Below, in pieces: positions 1 through 9,134 of a DNA stretch of 43,046 bases. Below the pieces are notes generated by a model. It ran no database searches. It was given only the letters and a program-made list of their open reading frames with translations, and was not told the origin of the DNA. This DNA is from Planctomycetota bacterium (GTDB lineage Bacteria; Planctomycetota; Planctomycetia; Planctomycetales; Planctomycetaceae). Location: positions 1 to 43,046 of the forward strand of contig JAQBWV010000024.1 of the NCBI GenBank assembly GCA_027624335.1, read 5' to 3'. The stretch's first letter is position 1, and every line of letters starts with the position of its first letter. A program made the position numbers and the translations under genes.

Positions 1-1
1 T

Positions 2-2056
2 CAGGCAGCCGGGTATGCAGACAGGGGCGGCGGAGTCATCCATGCGTTCGCTGAGTCGGTGACTCCTCGGAAATATGTGACCGTCGGTCAGTGGACGGAG
101 CCGCGAACTCGACCCGTTCGATCGATCCAGCGTGTCAGCTTCGACGCGTATCCGGATTACGAAGATGTGCAGCGCGTCCCAGCCGAGTCGCTACTGAACC
201 CTTACGCCGCTCGCGCGGGCGAGTATCCCCATCAAACGGCACCGTTGCCACAGGACGGCCAATTGGTGGACCTGCCGGCCGCCTACGCTCCGTGGTGGGA
301 AGAAGTGATCAACAAACCAATGCGGGCTTCGCCTTCCACGCTCTCCGTGAACGTCGAATCTCTGATCCTGTCAGCCATCGAACACTCGCCACAGGTAACG
401 GCGCTCCGCATCGATCCGATCGTGCGTGAGACGCACATTCTTGAGGAAGCGGCCGCGTTCGATTGGCAATCGTTCATCGAAACAAAATACGACGACAAGA
501 ACGACCCGGTCGGCAACTCGCTGACCATCGGAGGTAACGGAAATCGTTTTTCAGACAGGAATGTGACGGGAAGACTGGGACTCGAAAAACGCATGGCTCA
601 GGGCGGGCATGTTGATCTCTCTCAGAAGTTCGGCTACCAGGACAACAACTCCACCTTCTTCACGCCGACGCAGCAGGGAACATCGCGAATCGAGTTGAAC
701 TTCACTCAGCCGCTGTTGCGAGGTGCCGGGCAGACGTACAACGAGAGTCGGACTGTCCTGGCGATGCTGGACCATCAGGTCTCGGAAGACGACTTGCAGG
801 ACGGTCTGCAGGACCACCTGCTGGAGGTCTACAAGACCTACTGGAATCTCTATCGAGCGCGAGCCGTGCGGCTTCAGAAAGAACGCCTGTTGCGACGCGC
901 GATCGACGTCGAGCAGAAGCTCACCGCACGGCAGGGTATCGATTCCGTGCGGCGTCAGGTTCTGCGCGCTCGCGCGGCGATCGCGAGCCGTCGGTCTGAG
1001 ATCGTTCGTGCCGACATGGAAGTCCGCAATGCAGAATCGCGACTGAGGCTGCTGGTCAATTCGCCCGACCTGAAACACAGCACGATGGTCGAATTGCTGC
1101 CCGGCGAAGCTCCGATGTCGAATTACCTGTCAGTTTCGATGCGAGGTTCCATCGAAACCGCATTGGAAAACCGTCCCGATATCCGTCGTGCAATCAAACA
1201 CATGAAGGAGTCCGCCGTTCGGCTGGAGGTTTCGAAGAATGAACTGTTGCCAAAGCTCGACCTGGTCCTTGGTACTTATGTGGCCGGACTTCGAGGTCGC
1301 GGTGAGGTTGATGCCGCGTGGGCTAATCAGTTTCGCGACGGACGACCAGGCTACGCTGTCGGCCTGATGCTGGAATACCCGCTGGGCAATCGAGCTGCCA
1401 AAGCAAGGTATGCTCGACGCGAGTGGGAAGTCGCCAGAACCCTGAAAGAATTTGAAGCGTCAGTGGAATCCAGTCTGACCGACGTGGAACTTGCCGTTCG
1501 CGAACTGGAAACGTCGTATCAGGAAATGCTCAGTCGATTCCAGTCGATGATCGCGGCAGATACCGAAGCCACGTACCTGCTTGAACGCTGGCGGTTGATG
1601 CCTGGCGACGACCAGACAACCAGCTTGTTACTGGAAAATCTGCTGGACTCGCAGCAGAGAGTCGCGATGGAAGAACAGCAATTCGTGGAAGCTCAAGTGG
1701 CCTATGTTCTGTCGGCTGTTCGCCTGAAGCGAGCATCCGGAATTCTTTTGAGCTGCGACTGCAACAACTCGCCGGTGTCCTTCATGACTCCGGCACTTCG
1801 TCAGGACGCCGTCTCAAACCAAGGCTCCGATTCATCACAACTCGCCGAGCCATTGCCATTGACGCAGCCTGAAAGTTCGAGACCAACGTTGCTGGAGCCG
1901 TCCCACTCAAAGCTGACACCACCACTGCCGACGCTTTCGAATGGTGGAACCTTCAGCAATTCCGGCCCGCCCGTGAACCGGGGAGGACAATCTCAACGAG
2001 TCGGCATTCCAGATGATGAGTCACCGGTTTTCCCATTGTCAGGCCCATCGCGTTAA
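2..2056 (+). CDS. TolC-family outer-membrane efflux protein (5' end outside window)
   Basis: This is an outer-membrane factor of the TolC family, expected to form a trimeric beta-barrel and periplasmic tunnel that works with HlyD-type adaptors. The frame is open to the window edge. The first internal start (GTG at 59) is not followed by a signal peptide, so the true start and export signal almost certainly lie upstream. Visible family traits are two repeated halves with long alpha-helical stretches (residues about 220-330 and 430-580 counted from GTG 59), a beta-strand segment ending in FTQPLLRGAGQ, and a second PLGNRAAKARY segment. These are typical strand/helix junctions in TolC homologues. 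The C-terminus is a proline- and serine-rich tail of about 80 residues, probably periplasmic and disordered. The gene heads a tight cluster with a SecA-like ATPase and three adaptor proteins, which suggests it is the exit duct of that system. Confidence 0.85.
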   Translation, partial: QAAGYADRGGGVIHAFAESVTPRKYVTVGQWTEPRTRPVRSIQRVSFDAYPDYEDVQRVPAESLLNPYAARAGEYPHQTAPLPQDGQLVDLPAAYAPWWEEVINKPMRASPSTLSVNVESLILSAIEHSPQVTALRIDPIVRETHILEEAAAFDWQSFIETKYDDKNDPVGNSLTIGGNGNRFSDRNVTGRLGLEKRMAQGGHVDLSQKFGYQDNNSTFFTPTQQGTSRIELNFTQPLLRGAGQTYNESRTVLAMLDHQVSEDDLQDGLQDHLLEVYKTYWNLYRARAVRLQKERLLRRAIDVEQKLTARQGIDSVRRQVLRARAAIASRRSEIVRADMEVRNAESRLRLLVNSPDLKHSTMVELLPGEAPMSNYLSVSMRGSIETALENRPDIRRAIKHMKESAVRLEVSKNELLPKLDLVLGTYVAGLRGRGEVDAAWANQFRDGRPGYAVGLMLEYPLGNRAAKARYARREWEVARTLKEFEASVESSLTDVELAVRELETSYQEMLSRFQSMIAADTEATYLLERWRLMPGDDQTTSLLLENLLDSQQRVAMEEQQFVEAQVAYVLSAVRLKRASGILLSCDCNNSPVSFMTPALRQDAVSNQGSDSSQLAEPLPLTQPESSRPTLLEPSHSKLTPPLPTLSNGGTFSNSGPPVNRGGQSQRVGIPDDESPVFPLSGPSR

Positions 2057-2123
2057 CAATCACAAGAACGAGTCGCAGCAGGGTGCGTAAAGCGAATCTA
2101 AACTCACTCGACAGCCTGCGGCG

Positions 2124-4083
2124 ATGTTTCAAGGTTCTATATTTCGGAGTGCAGACGGCAGCATGATTGGACTTGCGAAACGATCGGACGGAACCAGAGG
2201 AGCCGTGAGTGTGGCGGCGTCTGAACGTGCGCTGGTTGCTTCTGTTCGCAAGGTTGAAGCACAACTGGCAAACGCCGGGCAGCAGGAATTGCGTCATCGG
2301 GCGGACGAGCTTCGTGAACGGCGTTTTCAACGGCGTCCAGGTTGGTTGTCAGAGGACGCGTTGATCGAAGCCTGTGCTCTGGTCTGTGCGGCGGCCAGGC
2401 AGACTCTGAATACGACGTTGTTCGATGTTCAGTTACTGGCGGGACTCGCTATGGCGCGCGGGACTGTCGCAGAGATGGCAACCGGCGAGGGCAAAACATT
2501 CGCGGCAGCGGTGCCAGCGTTCATCCACTCGCTGTCCGGTCGAGGAGTTCACGTCAACACGTCCAACGAGTACCTCTCGCAGCGGGACTGAGCAGTTGCA
2601 GCCGTTGTTCGAGTTTCTCGATACATCCTGCGGGCATATCTCGTCGCAGCAGTCTCCGGCAGAGAAGACCGCGGCGTACCGCTGCGACGTTACCTACGGC
2701 GGAGGTGCTGAGTTCGGATTTGATTACCTTCGCGACCAGTTGACGTTGCGGCAGACTCCGCGGACGAGACTGGGAGAAGACTTTCTTGGGATTCTGCGAG
2801 GACAACATTTGTCATTGCAGACAACCATGCAGCGTGAACTGGCCGTGGCCATCGTTGACGAAGTCGACAATGTTCTGATCGACGACGCCGGGTCTCCGCT
2901 ACTGTTGAGTGGACAACCCGACGGTCTGGCGACGGATGCCGAGGCACATCTCGCGGCGAAGCGCCTGGCGGACGAACTGGTGAATGGACATGACTTTCGA
3001 GTCGACACGGCATCGGGTTCTGTCAACCTGACTGAATCCGGCACGACGCGAGTCTGGGAAGCGACGGACAGCGTTCCGCTGAAATGCCTGCTCCGTCCCT
3101 GGAACATTTACGTCGAGCAGGCGGTAAGAGCTCGCATGTTGTTTCGGCGGGACGTGCAGTATGTCATTCGTGACGAAGAGGTGGTCATCGTTGATCAGTC
3201 GACGGGTCGGTTGTTCGAGGATCGAAGCTGGAGTGACGGGCTCCATCAGGCCATCGAGGCACGTGAAAACGTCCCGATCACCGGCGAAAAACAGGGTCTG
3301 GCGAAGATCACCAGGCAGCGTTTCTTCCGCCTTTATCCGGTTCTGTGTGGGATGACCGGAACCGCGACCGGCAGCGAGCGTGAGTTTGCCGAGTTCTACC
3401 GGTTGTCCGTTTCCCGGATCCCATTGCGAAAACCGAGTCAGCGGCAAACTCTGCCTGGCCGGGTCTTCTTAACGGAAGAAGCCAAATGGTCGGCCATCGT
3501 CAGTGACATCAAACTACGGCACGAAGCCGGGCAGCCGATTCTGGCGGGTACGCGATCGATTGCCAGAAGCGAACTGCTGGCGGAGCGTCTGAGCGACCTG
3601 TCAATTCCGTTCGAACTTCTCAACGCCAGGCAGGATGCCGATGAGGCGGCCGTCATCGCGCGAGCTGGACAGCCCGGAGCAGTCACCATTTCGACCAACA
3701 TCGCCGGGCGCGGAACAGACATTCGACTGGCACCTGAAAGCCTCGATGTCGGCGGTCTGTGTGTACTGGCAACCGAGCATCATGACTCCGGTCGGGTTGA
3801 TCGTCAGCTGGTTGGTCGTTCCGGCCGTCAGGGCGAGCCCGGTTGCGCGGGCTTCTACCTTTCCGCCGACGATGACCTGTTGACACGCCACGGAGATTGG
3901 CTCAGCAACGTCATCAGTAAATCACCATCCCGTAAAGACGAAGTTGTCGTCGACATGTCGTCGTCGGTTCGCAAGGTGCAGTTGCAGGCAGAACGAATTC
4001 AGTTTCTGCAGCGTCGAGCCTTATTCGTCGACGATCGACGACGGGATGTCGTCATGTCTCGAATCAACGGAGAAGCATCGTGA
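2124..4083 (+). pseudogene. SecA-like translocase ATPase, short form, interrupted by a frameshift
   Basis: This is a homologue of the SecA preprotein translocase motor. Reading starts at ATG 2124 and hits a TGA at 2589-2591. The protein continues in the next frame to 4083. The first part carries the Walker A motif (ATGEGKT) and the stretch ending SNEYLSQRD. The second part carries the DEVD-type Walker B (VDEVDNVLIDDA), a preprotein cross-linking domain, GMTGTA, TNIAGRGTDI and the RQLVGRSGRQG arginine-finger motif. Canonical SecA reads RDAE at the break; here it is GAC-TGAG, as if two bases were lost from GAC-GCN-GAG. Joined, the protein is about 654 residues against 800-1000 for SecA. It stops just after the start of the long scaffold helix, so the helical wing domain and zinc-binding tail are absent. 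All ATPase motifs are intact and the stop overlaps the next start (GTGA). It could therefore be a recent mutation, a sequencing error, or two expressed fragments. It is not the housekeeping SecA. Confidence 0.8.
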
Positions 4084-4955
4084 CCTTCCGAATTCATACT
4101 CATCGTCGCCACATACGGAACGCCGTGTTCTTAGCGACGTTCCTGACACTGACCGGATCGTGCACGTTCGCCTCCGAGATCCAGAGCTTCACCGAGCCCT
4201 GGCAGATCATCGATGTGGCCGCCGTCGAATCCGGCATCGTCATCGGAATGAATGTCAAAGAGGGTGATCTGGTGGAAAAGGATCAGGCCCTGGCCGACCT
4301 GAATCAGGCCGTGCTTAGAGCGAGCCTCGAAATCGCTCTGGCTCACCGCGACGCTGTTAGCGCGATGAAGTCGGCAGACTCAGAATTGAAGCTGCGATCC
4401 GAGCGGCTCAGCAAGCTGCAGGAGCTTCGCGTCAGCAGTAATGCCAGCGAGGATGAAGTGAACCGCGCTCAGTTGGATTTTGAAGTCGCTGAAGCACGTC
4501 TTCTGCAGGTTCGGGAGGGTCTTGAAATCAAGCGTCTGGAATACGAACGCATCCGCCTGCAGCTGGCGCTTCGCACGGTTCGCTCGCCGATTGATGGCGT
4601 TGTGACGGAAATCTTTCGCGACATCGGTGAGTACGTCTCGCCTGCCGATCCAACGGTCATGACCATTGTTCAGCTGAACCCGCTGCGTGTGACATTTTCA
4701 GTACCCGTTTCGGACATCAAAAATATCCGTAAAGGACAAGCGATTCCGATCAGGATTGAAGGAACTGAAAAACCGGTCAATGCGACAGTGGAACTGGTCT
4801 CGCCGGTCATCAATGCGGAAAGCCAGACGGTACGTGTCAAAGCGGAACTGCCGAATCCTGGCAATCGCATTCGCAGCGGTGCCAGGTGTTTCTTTGGCGC
4901 GGAAAGCAGGACCGGCGATCTTGCCGAAAAGCTTCGACCGGGAGCTCGCCAGTAG
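4080..4955 (+). CDS. HlyD/RND-type periplasmic adaptor (membrane fusion protein)
   Basis: This 291-residue periplasmic adaptor starts at a GTG that overlaps the stop of the SecA-like gene by four bases, implying translational coupling. Residues 1-31 form a signal peptide (basic HRRHIRN, then a hydrophobic core, then a CTFAS cleavage site). There follow the first half of a biotinyl-lipoyl domain (about 40-75, GIVIGMNVKEGD), a helical hairpin (about 75-155), the second lipoyl half (about 160-195, SPIDGVVTEIF) and a beta-barrel domain (about 200-270). Adaptors of this family bridge an inner-membrane pump and a TolC channel. The protein is short and has no membrane anchor beyond the signal peptide. 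Its stop lies two bases before the next start, so it belongs to one transcript with its neighbours. Confidence 0.85.
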   Translation: MTFRIHTHRRHIRNAVFLATFLTLTGSCTFASEIQSFTEPWQIIDVAAVESGIVIGMNVKEGDLVEKDQALADLNQAVLRASLEIALAHRDAVSAMKSADSELKLRSERLSKLQELRVSSNASEDEVNRAQLDFEVAEARLLQVREGLEIKRLEYERIRLQLALRTVRSPIDGVVTEIFRDIGEYVSPADPTVMTIVQLNPLRVTFSVPVSDIKNIRKGQAIPIRIEGTEKPVNATVELVSPVINAESQTVRVKAELPNPGNRIRSGARCFFGAESRTGDLAEKLRPGARQ

Positions 4956-4957
4956 CA

Positions 4958-6907
4958 ATGAGCGATCACGCCACCACATCGGCATCTGAGGCCACTGCGC
5001 AGGAATCGTTCGTTGTTGGCGACCGTGCAGAAGTGACTTCGGGATTCTCCGAGTTCATTGTCGACTCGTTGCCTCAAGCGGGTTCACGAGCAGGCTCGGG
5101 GAACGTCGCTGCGCACTTCCTGACAGTCCTGCGCCAGCTGCCACTGTGCCTCGCCGAGTCCGATGACAACGCTCCGGCTCTGAAGAAGATGGCCGAAATT
5201 ATCGGTCGAGTCGGCAAGCTCGATTGCCTCGCCTGGTTCGAGCGTGCTCAAGATGGTCTTTCCAGTCGGCCCGAAGTCTATTTCCCGGACAAAGTCCTGG
5301 ATCTCGGTCACGAGCTTGCAGAAACGGCGGGAGCCGCGAGTTCGCGCATGACCGAAACGTGCGGAGTGTCACGCGACGGTACCTCATGGATCGTGGTCGC
5401 GTCGCCGGTCACCGGTGTGCCCGCAGCGGGAGGGTGTCTTGCGGGTGCGTTTCAAATCGGTCGTGAAACACCGGCATGGCTCGCCGGACAGATCGAACTG
5501 GCGGCGTTGATCCTCGGCCATTCGCTGACCGACCGAAACCGGATCGCTGCCGAACAGGAACTGGCAGCGGCAGCGGCGATTATTGATCTCGCCTCACGTC
5601 TGGAAAGAGCCAGCACCTTCAGCCAGGCCTGTCAGATCCTGGCAGACGAAATGTCTCGACACACCGGTTGCCCGCAGGTCGCGATCGGGACTCTTGATTC
5701 GGAATCGGGCAGCTGCCATTTGCGAGCCTGTTCAGGTGATTTGCGAACCACCCTGGACACTGTAGAGCGATCGTCTCTGGAAGCCGCGCTCGATGAGATC
5801 GTGATTCGAAACGAACGTACCGTCTGGCCGCCGGAGTCCGAGACTCAGCGGCTCGGACTCATGACTCACCGCCGGCTGGTCGAGGACGGCATCGCGACCT
5901 GCGTGATCGGATCGCCGTTGCGAAACCGGGATGGCTCCGTGTACGGAGCGTGGCTGTTTCCGGGTGACTCCACACTGGTTGAATCTCAGGCGACGAGCCG
6001 GTTCATCCTGGCGTGCGAATACCGACTCGCGGAAACGCTTGAACTGGTGAAGCGTGCACAGCGTCCCGCCTGGAAACGAACACTGGATCAGATTTTGAAG
6101 ACAGCGGGAGGGTCACCGCGCCGGACGGCAACTTTCGCAACAGTGATGATTGCCGGGCTGCTTGCCATACCGTTGCCGCACAACGTCAGCGGCAAATGCG
6201 AACTTCAACCGGTGACCCGACGATTCATCGCCGCGCCCTTCGCTGGCACACTTGATAAGACGCTCGTTGAACCCGGCGATGTCGTCGTGGCGAACCAGCT
6301 GCTGGCACGCATGGACGATCGCGAAATCAAACTCGAAGTCGCCGGAGCCGACGCGGAGCATCATCGAGCGGCCAAAGAGCGGGACACTCATCTGGCGAAA
6401 CAGGACATCGCCTCCGCTCAGCTTGCGAGATACGAAATGGAGCGGCTGCAACTGCGGCAACGGCTACTCACACACCGCAGCGAGAATCTTGAGATCCGCA
6501 CCCCGATCCCCGGACTCGTGATCGCTGGCGACCTCAAACGTTCCGAAGGAATTCCGCTGGCGACCGGTGACACGCTGTTCGAAATTGCGCCGATCGATCG
6601 GATGGTTGTTGAAGTGGCGATTCCCGAAACAGACATCGCGTTTGTAGCCACCGGGCAGGAAGTGAGCGTCGTCCTTGAAGGCTTTCGCGGCGACTCGCTG
6701 ACAGGACAACTGATCCGGGTTCATCCCCGCTCTGAAATGAAGGACGACGAACACGTCTTCATTGGCGAGGTCGAATTCGACAATCCGGACGGTCGCCTGC
6801 TGCCGGGGATGCACGGAGGAGCCAGCATCGACAGCGGTCTGGAACCGCTCGGCTGGATCATCTTCCATCGGCCTTACGAAGCATTTCTGTTCTGGATGGG
6901 GTGGTAG
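4958..6907 (+). CDS. GAF-domain / single TM helix / HlyD-type adaptor fusion
   Basis: The start chosen is ATG 4958, two bases after the previous stop; the frame is open further upstream but overlaps the preceding gene. The roughly 649-residue protein has a long N-terminal part with no signal peptide. Residues about 205-370 resemble a GAF sensor domain, and residues 50-200 may be a degenerate second one. A single hydrophobic helix sits at about 391-408 (FATVMIAGLLAIPL). After it comes a HlyD-like adaptor: a lipoyl half (FIAAPFAGTLDKTLVEPGD), a helical hairpin, a second lipoyl half and a beta-barrel domain ending near residue 625. The arrangement predicts a cytoplasmic GAF region joined to a periplasmic adaptor, so small-molecule or redox sensing could be coupled directly to export. 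The ligand is unknown. It sits between another adaptor and the M50 fusion in the same operon. Confidence 0.8.
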   Translation: MSDHATTSASEATAQESFVVGDRAEVTSGFSEFIVDSLPQAGSRAGSGNVAAHFLTVLRQLPLCLAESDDNAPALKKMAEIIGRVGKLDCLAWFERAQDGLSSRPEVYFPDKVLDLGHELAETAGAASSRMTETCGVSRDGTSWIVVASPVTGVPAAGGCLAGAFQIGRETPAWLAGQIELAALILGHSLTDRNRIAAEQELAAAAAIIDLASRLERASTFSQACQILADEMSRHTGCPQVAIGTLDSESGSCHLRACSGDLRTTLDTVERSSLEAALDEIVIRNERTVWPPESETQRLGLMTHRRLVEDGIATCVIGSPLRNRDGSVYGAWLFPGDSTLVESQATSRFILACEYRLAETLELVKRAQRPAWKRTLDQILKTAGGSPRRTATFATVMIAGLLAIPLPHNVSGKCELQPVTRRFIAAPFAGTLDKTLVEPGDVVVANQLLARMDDREIKLEVAGADAEHHRAAKERDTHLAKQDIASAQLARYEMERLQLRQRLLTHRSENLEIRTPIPGLVIAGDLKRSEGIPLATGDTLFEIAPIDRMVVEVAIPETDIAFVATGQEVSVVLEGFRGDSLTGQLIRVHPRSEMKDDEHVFIGEVEFDNPDGRLLPGMHGGASIDSGLEPLGWIIFHRPYEAFLFWMGW

Positions 6908-6908
6908 C

Positions 6909-9104
6909 GTGTCCCGGCCAGCGATTGATTCTTCAACCCGGGAGTTGCTGCACTCCCGAGTTCATCTGCGTGATGACCTGACCTTTGTACCTCGTCGAGG
7001 CCGCTGGAAAGAGTGGTACCAGATCGAGGCGTGCCACTCGGGTCGCTTCTTTCGAATTGGGGTGACCGAGTACGCGTTCATCTCGCTGCTCGACGGAGAC
7101 ACAACGATTGGTGAGGGTGTCAGCCTGACCGCTCGTCGCTTTGGTCCCGACGCGTTTTCAGAAGACCAGGCTACTTCGATCGTCGTGTGGCTGCTGGAGA
7201 ATGACCTCGCCGAGTTGTCCGAGGCTTCGCTGGAAGCTGGCAGGAAGAATAACTCGGTCGCCGCTCCGCGACGGAAAGCATCACTGACCGAGCGACTGAA
7301 CCCGTTCTGGCTTAAGCTGCCATTTGGCAGCCCCGATGCGATCATCGCCAGGCTGCTGCCACTGACATCGTGGCTGCACTCGTGGGCGGTGATTGTGATT
7401 TCAGCGGCGATCTGGCTCGCAGCTGCGGTCGCGATTGCCAGCAACTGGACTCGCTTCGAAACGTCATGGGCGACCGTGCTGCATCGCTCCAACTGGGTCT
7501 GGCTGGGTCTGGCCTGGCTGTTTCTGAAGATCGTGCATGAACTGTCGCACGCCGTCGCCTGCCGTCGTCATGGCGGCGAGATCCGAGACTCAGGGATCAT
7601 CTTCATTCTGCTGGCGCCGGTGGCGTATGTTGACGTGACGTCATCGCTGCGGTTCCCGTCTCGCTGGCAGCGGATTCAAACCGCGGCGGCTGGCATCTAT
7701 GCCGAGCTGACCGTCGCCTCGCTGGCTGCGATTTTCTGGACGACGACCGACTCGCCGCTGCTGTCGCACCTGCTGGTCAACATGATCTGGTCGGCCAGCG
7801 TCACAACACTGTTGTTTAACGCGAACCCGCTGATGAAGTTCGACGGGTACTACATCCTGTCCGATCTTCTGGACCGCCCGAACCTGTACACCGACAGCTC
7901 GCAGCATGTGAATCGTCTGGCGAATCGTCTGTTTTTCGGAGTCAGAGCCGACGGCGTTCGCAGTTCCAGCCAGGATGCGTTTCTGACGGCCACGTACGGT
8001 CTGGCAGCCTTTGCCTGGCGGATGCTCATCTGTGCCGGATTGCTGATCTCTGCTTCGGTGCTGTTTCACGGTGCAGGAATCATTCTGGCTGTCGCCGGTG
8101 TGCTGTTGTGGTTCGGTCGTCCACTACTGAAGCTCGTTAAGAAGTTCTGGCTGCTGGCACGTCTCGACCCGCGCAAGCCGATCCGAGCGGCCATGGTCGG
8201 CACCGTCGTCATCGCGGCCATCGGATCGATTCTGTTTCTCGTTCCCTGGCCAGCCGGAGCGACGGCGCCAGGCATTCTGGATCATCAGGATCTTGCGGTC
8301 GTTCGCACGGAAACGCCAGGGTTCATCCGCCGCGTTCACGTTGTCGATGGCGAGGCTGTGGCGGTCGGGCAGTTGCTGATCGAACTTGAGAATGAAGAAC
8401 TCACCAACGAAGTCGCGGACGTCGAAGCGGCTATTGAGCAATCAAACATCCGCCGACAACAGTTTATTGGAAAGCGCGAGCCCGCAGCCGTGCAGGTCGA
8501 AACCGAAACTTACGCGGAGCTGCAGAAACGCCTCGACGAAAAGCGGGAGCAGATTGAATCGTTGACCGTACGTGCTCCCGTTGCCGGGCGCGTCATGTCG
8601 CGGTCTCTGGTCTGGGCCGAAGGCACTTACGCGCAACCGGGAACTGAACTGGTGGCGATCGGCGACGACGCACGGAAGGAGCTGCGTGTCAGCATCTCTC
8701 AGGACGACGCGCGCTGGCTGAAGGCGTCAGCAGACCGCTCGGGACTCAACGCCACCATCGCCGTGCGTCTGCGGACGGTCGGCGTCGTGCAGGGCTCGGT
8801 GAGAAGAATTCTTCCTGGTGCGTCCAGGACGCCACTTCACGAGTCGTTGACCGCCCCCGCTGGCGGCCCGTTGGCCGTCAAGGCGAACACAGATTCCGAG
8901 TCCGGCACCGAACTGGTTCTGACAGAACCCCGAGTGACGGCAATCATCGATCTCCCGGCTGATGTAGCCGCGTCGATTCCGGCGGGAGCATTCGGGCACG
9001 TCTGGCTCGCATCCGAAACCTCGCCGAACGTTGCAGAAGCGATCACCCGCATCGCCCGGCACTGGATCGAGGATCGACTTCAGGATGCACACCCCACGAA
9101 TTAG
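6909..9104 (+). CDS. PqqD-like / M50 site-2 metalloprotease / HlyD adaptor fusion
   Basis: The start is GTG 6909, one base after the previous stop, with a GGGG ribosome-binding stretch just upstream; the product is 731 residues. Residues 15-110 resemble PqqD-like peptide-binding domains (YQIEACHSGRFFRIG, LLDGDTTIGEG). A multi-spanning M50 protease follows. Its zinc motif HELSH is at 210-214 and the matching NPLMKFDGYY motif at 306-315 supplies the third ligand (D312). More membrane helices occupy about 370-455, then a lipoyl/HlyD-type region with a helical hairpin (about 460-600) and a C-terminal domain. M50 proteases cut within the membrane. PqqD-like domains bind leader peptides in several ribosomal-peptide pathways, and YydH-type M50 proteins act in peptide export. 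A peptide- or lipoprotein-processing exporter is therefore plausible, but no substrate is seen. Confidence 0.85.
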   Translation: MSRPAIDSSTRELLHSRVHLRDDLTFVPRRGRWKEWYQIEACHSGRFFRIGVTEYAFISLLDGDTTIGEGVSLTARRFGPDAFSEDQATSIVVWLLENDLAELSEASLEAGRKNNSVAAPRRKASLTERLNPFWLKLPFGSPDAIIARLLPLTSWLHSWAVIVISAAIWLAAAVAIASNWTRFETSWATVLHRSNWVWLGLAWLFLKIVHELSHAVACRRHGGEIRDSGIIFILLAPVAYVDVTSSLRFPSRWQRIQTAAAGIYAELTVASLAAIFWTTTDSPLLSHLLVNMIWSASVTTLLFNANPLMKFDGYYILSDLLDRPNLYTDSSQHVNRLANRLFFGVRADGVRSSSQDAFLTATYGLAAFAWRMLICAGLLISASVLFHGAGIILAVAGVLLWFGRPLLKLVKKFWLLARLDPRKPIRAAMVGTVVIAAIGSILFLVPWPAGATAPGILDHQDLAVVRTETPGFIRRVHVVDGEAVAVGQLLIELENEELTNEVADVEAAIEQSNIRRQQFIGKREPAAVQVETETYAELQKRLDEKREQIESLTVRAPVAGRVMSRSLVWAEGTYAQPGTELVAIGDDARKELRVSISQDDARWLKASADRSGLNATIAVRLRTVGVVQGSVRRILPGASRTPLHESLTAPAGGPLAVKANTDSESGTELVLTEPRVTAIIDLPADVAASIPAGAFGHVWLASETSPNVAEAITRIARHWIEDRLQDAHPTN

Positions 9105-9134
9105 GAAATCCAATAGCAGTGCCGTTGGGTCCTG

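Noticed and set aside
2580..2600. Programmed ribosomal frameshifting in the SecA-like gene
   Set aside because: There is no slippery run or internal Shine-Dalgarno like that of prfB, and a +1 shift would still omit the residue between RD and E; a two-base deletion explains the site better.
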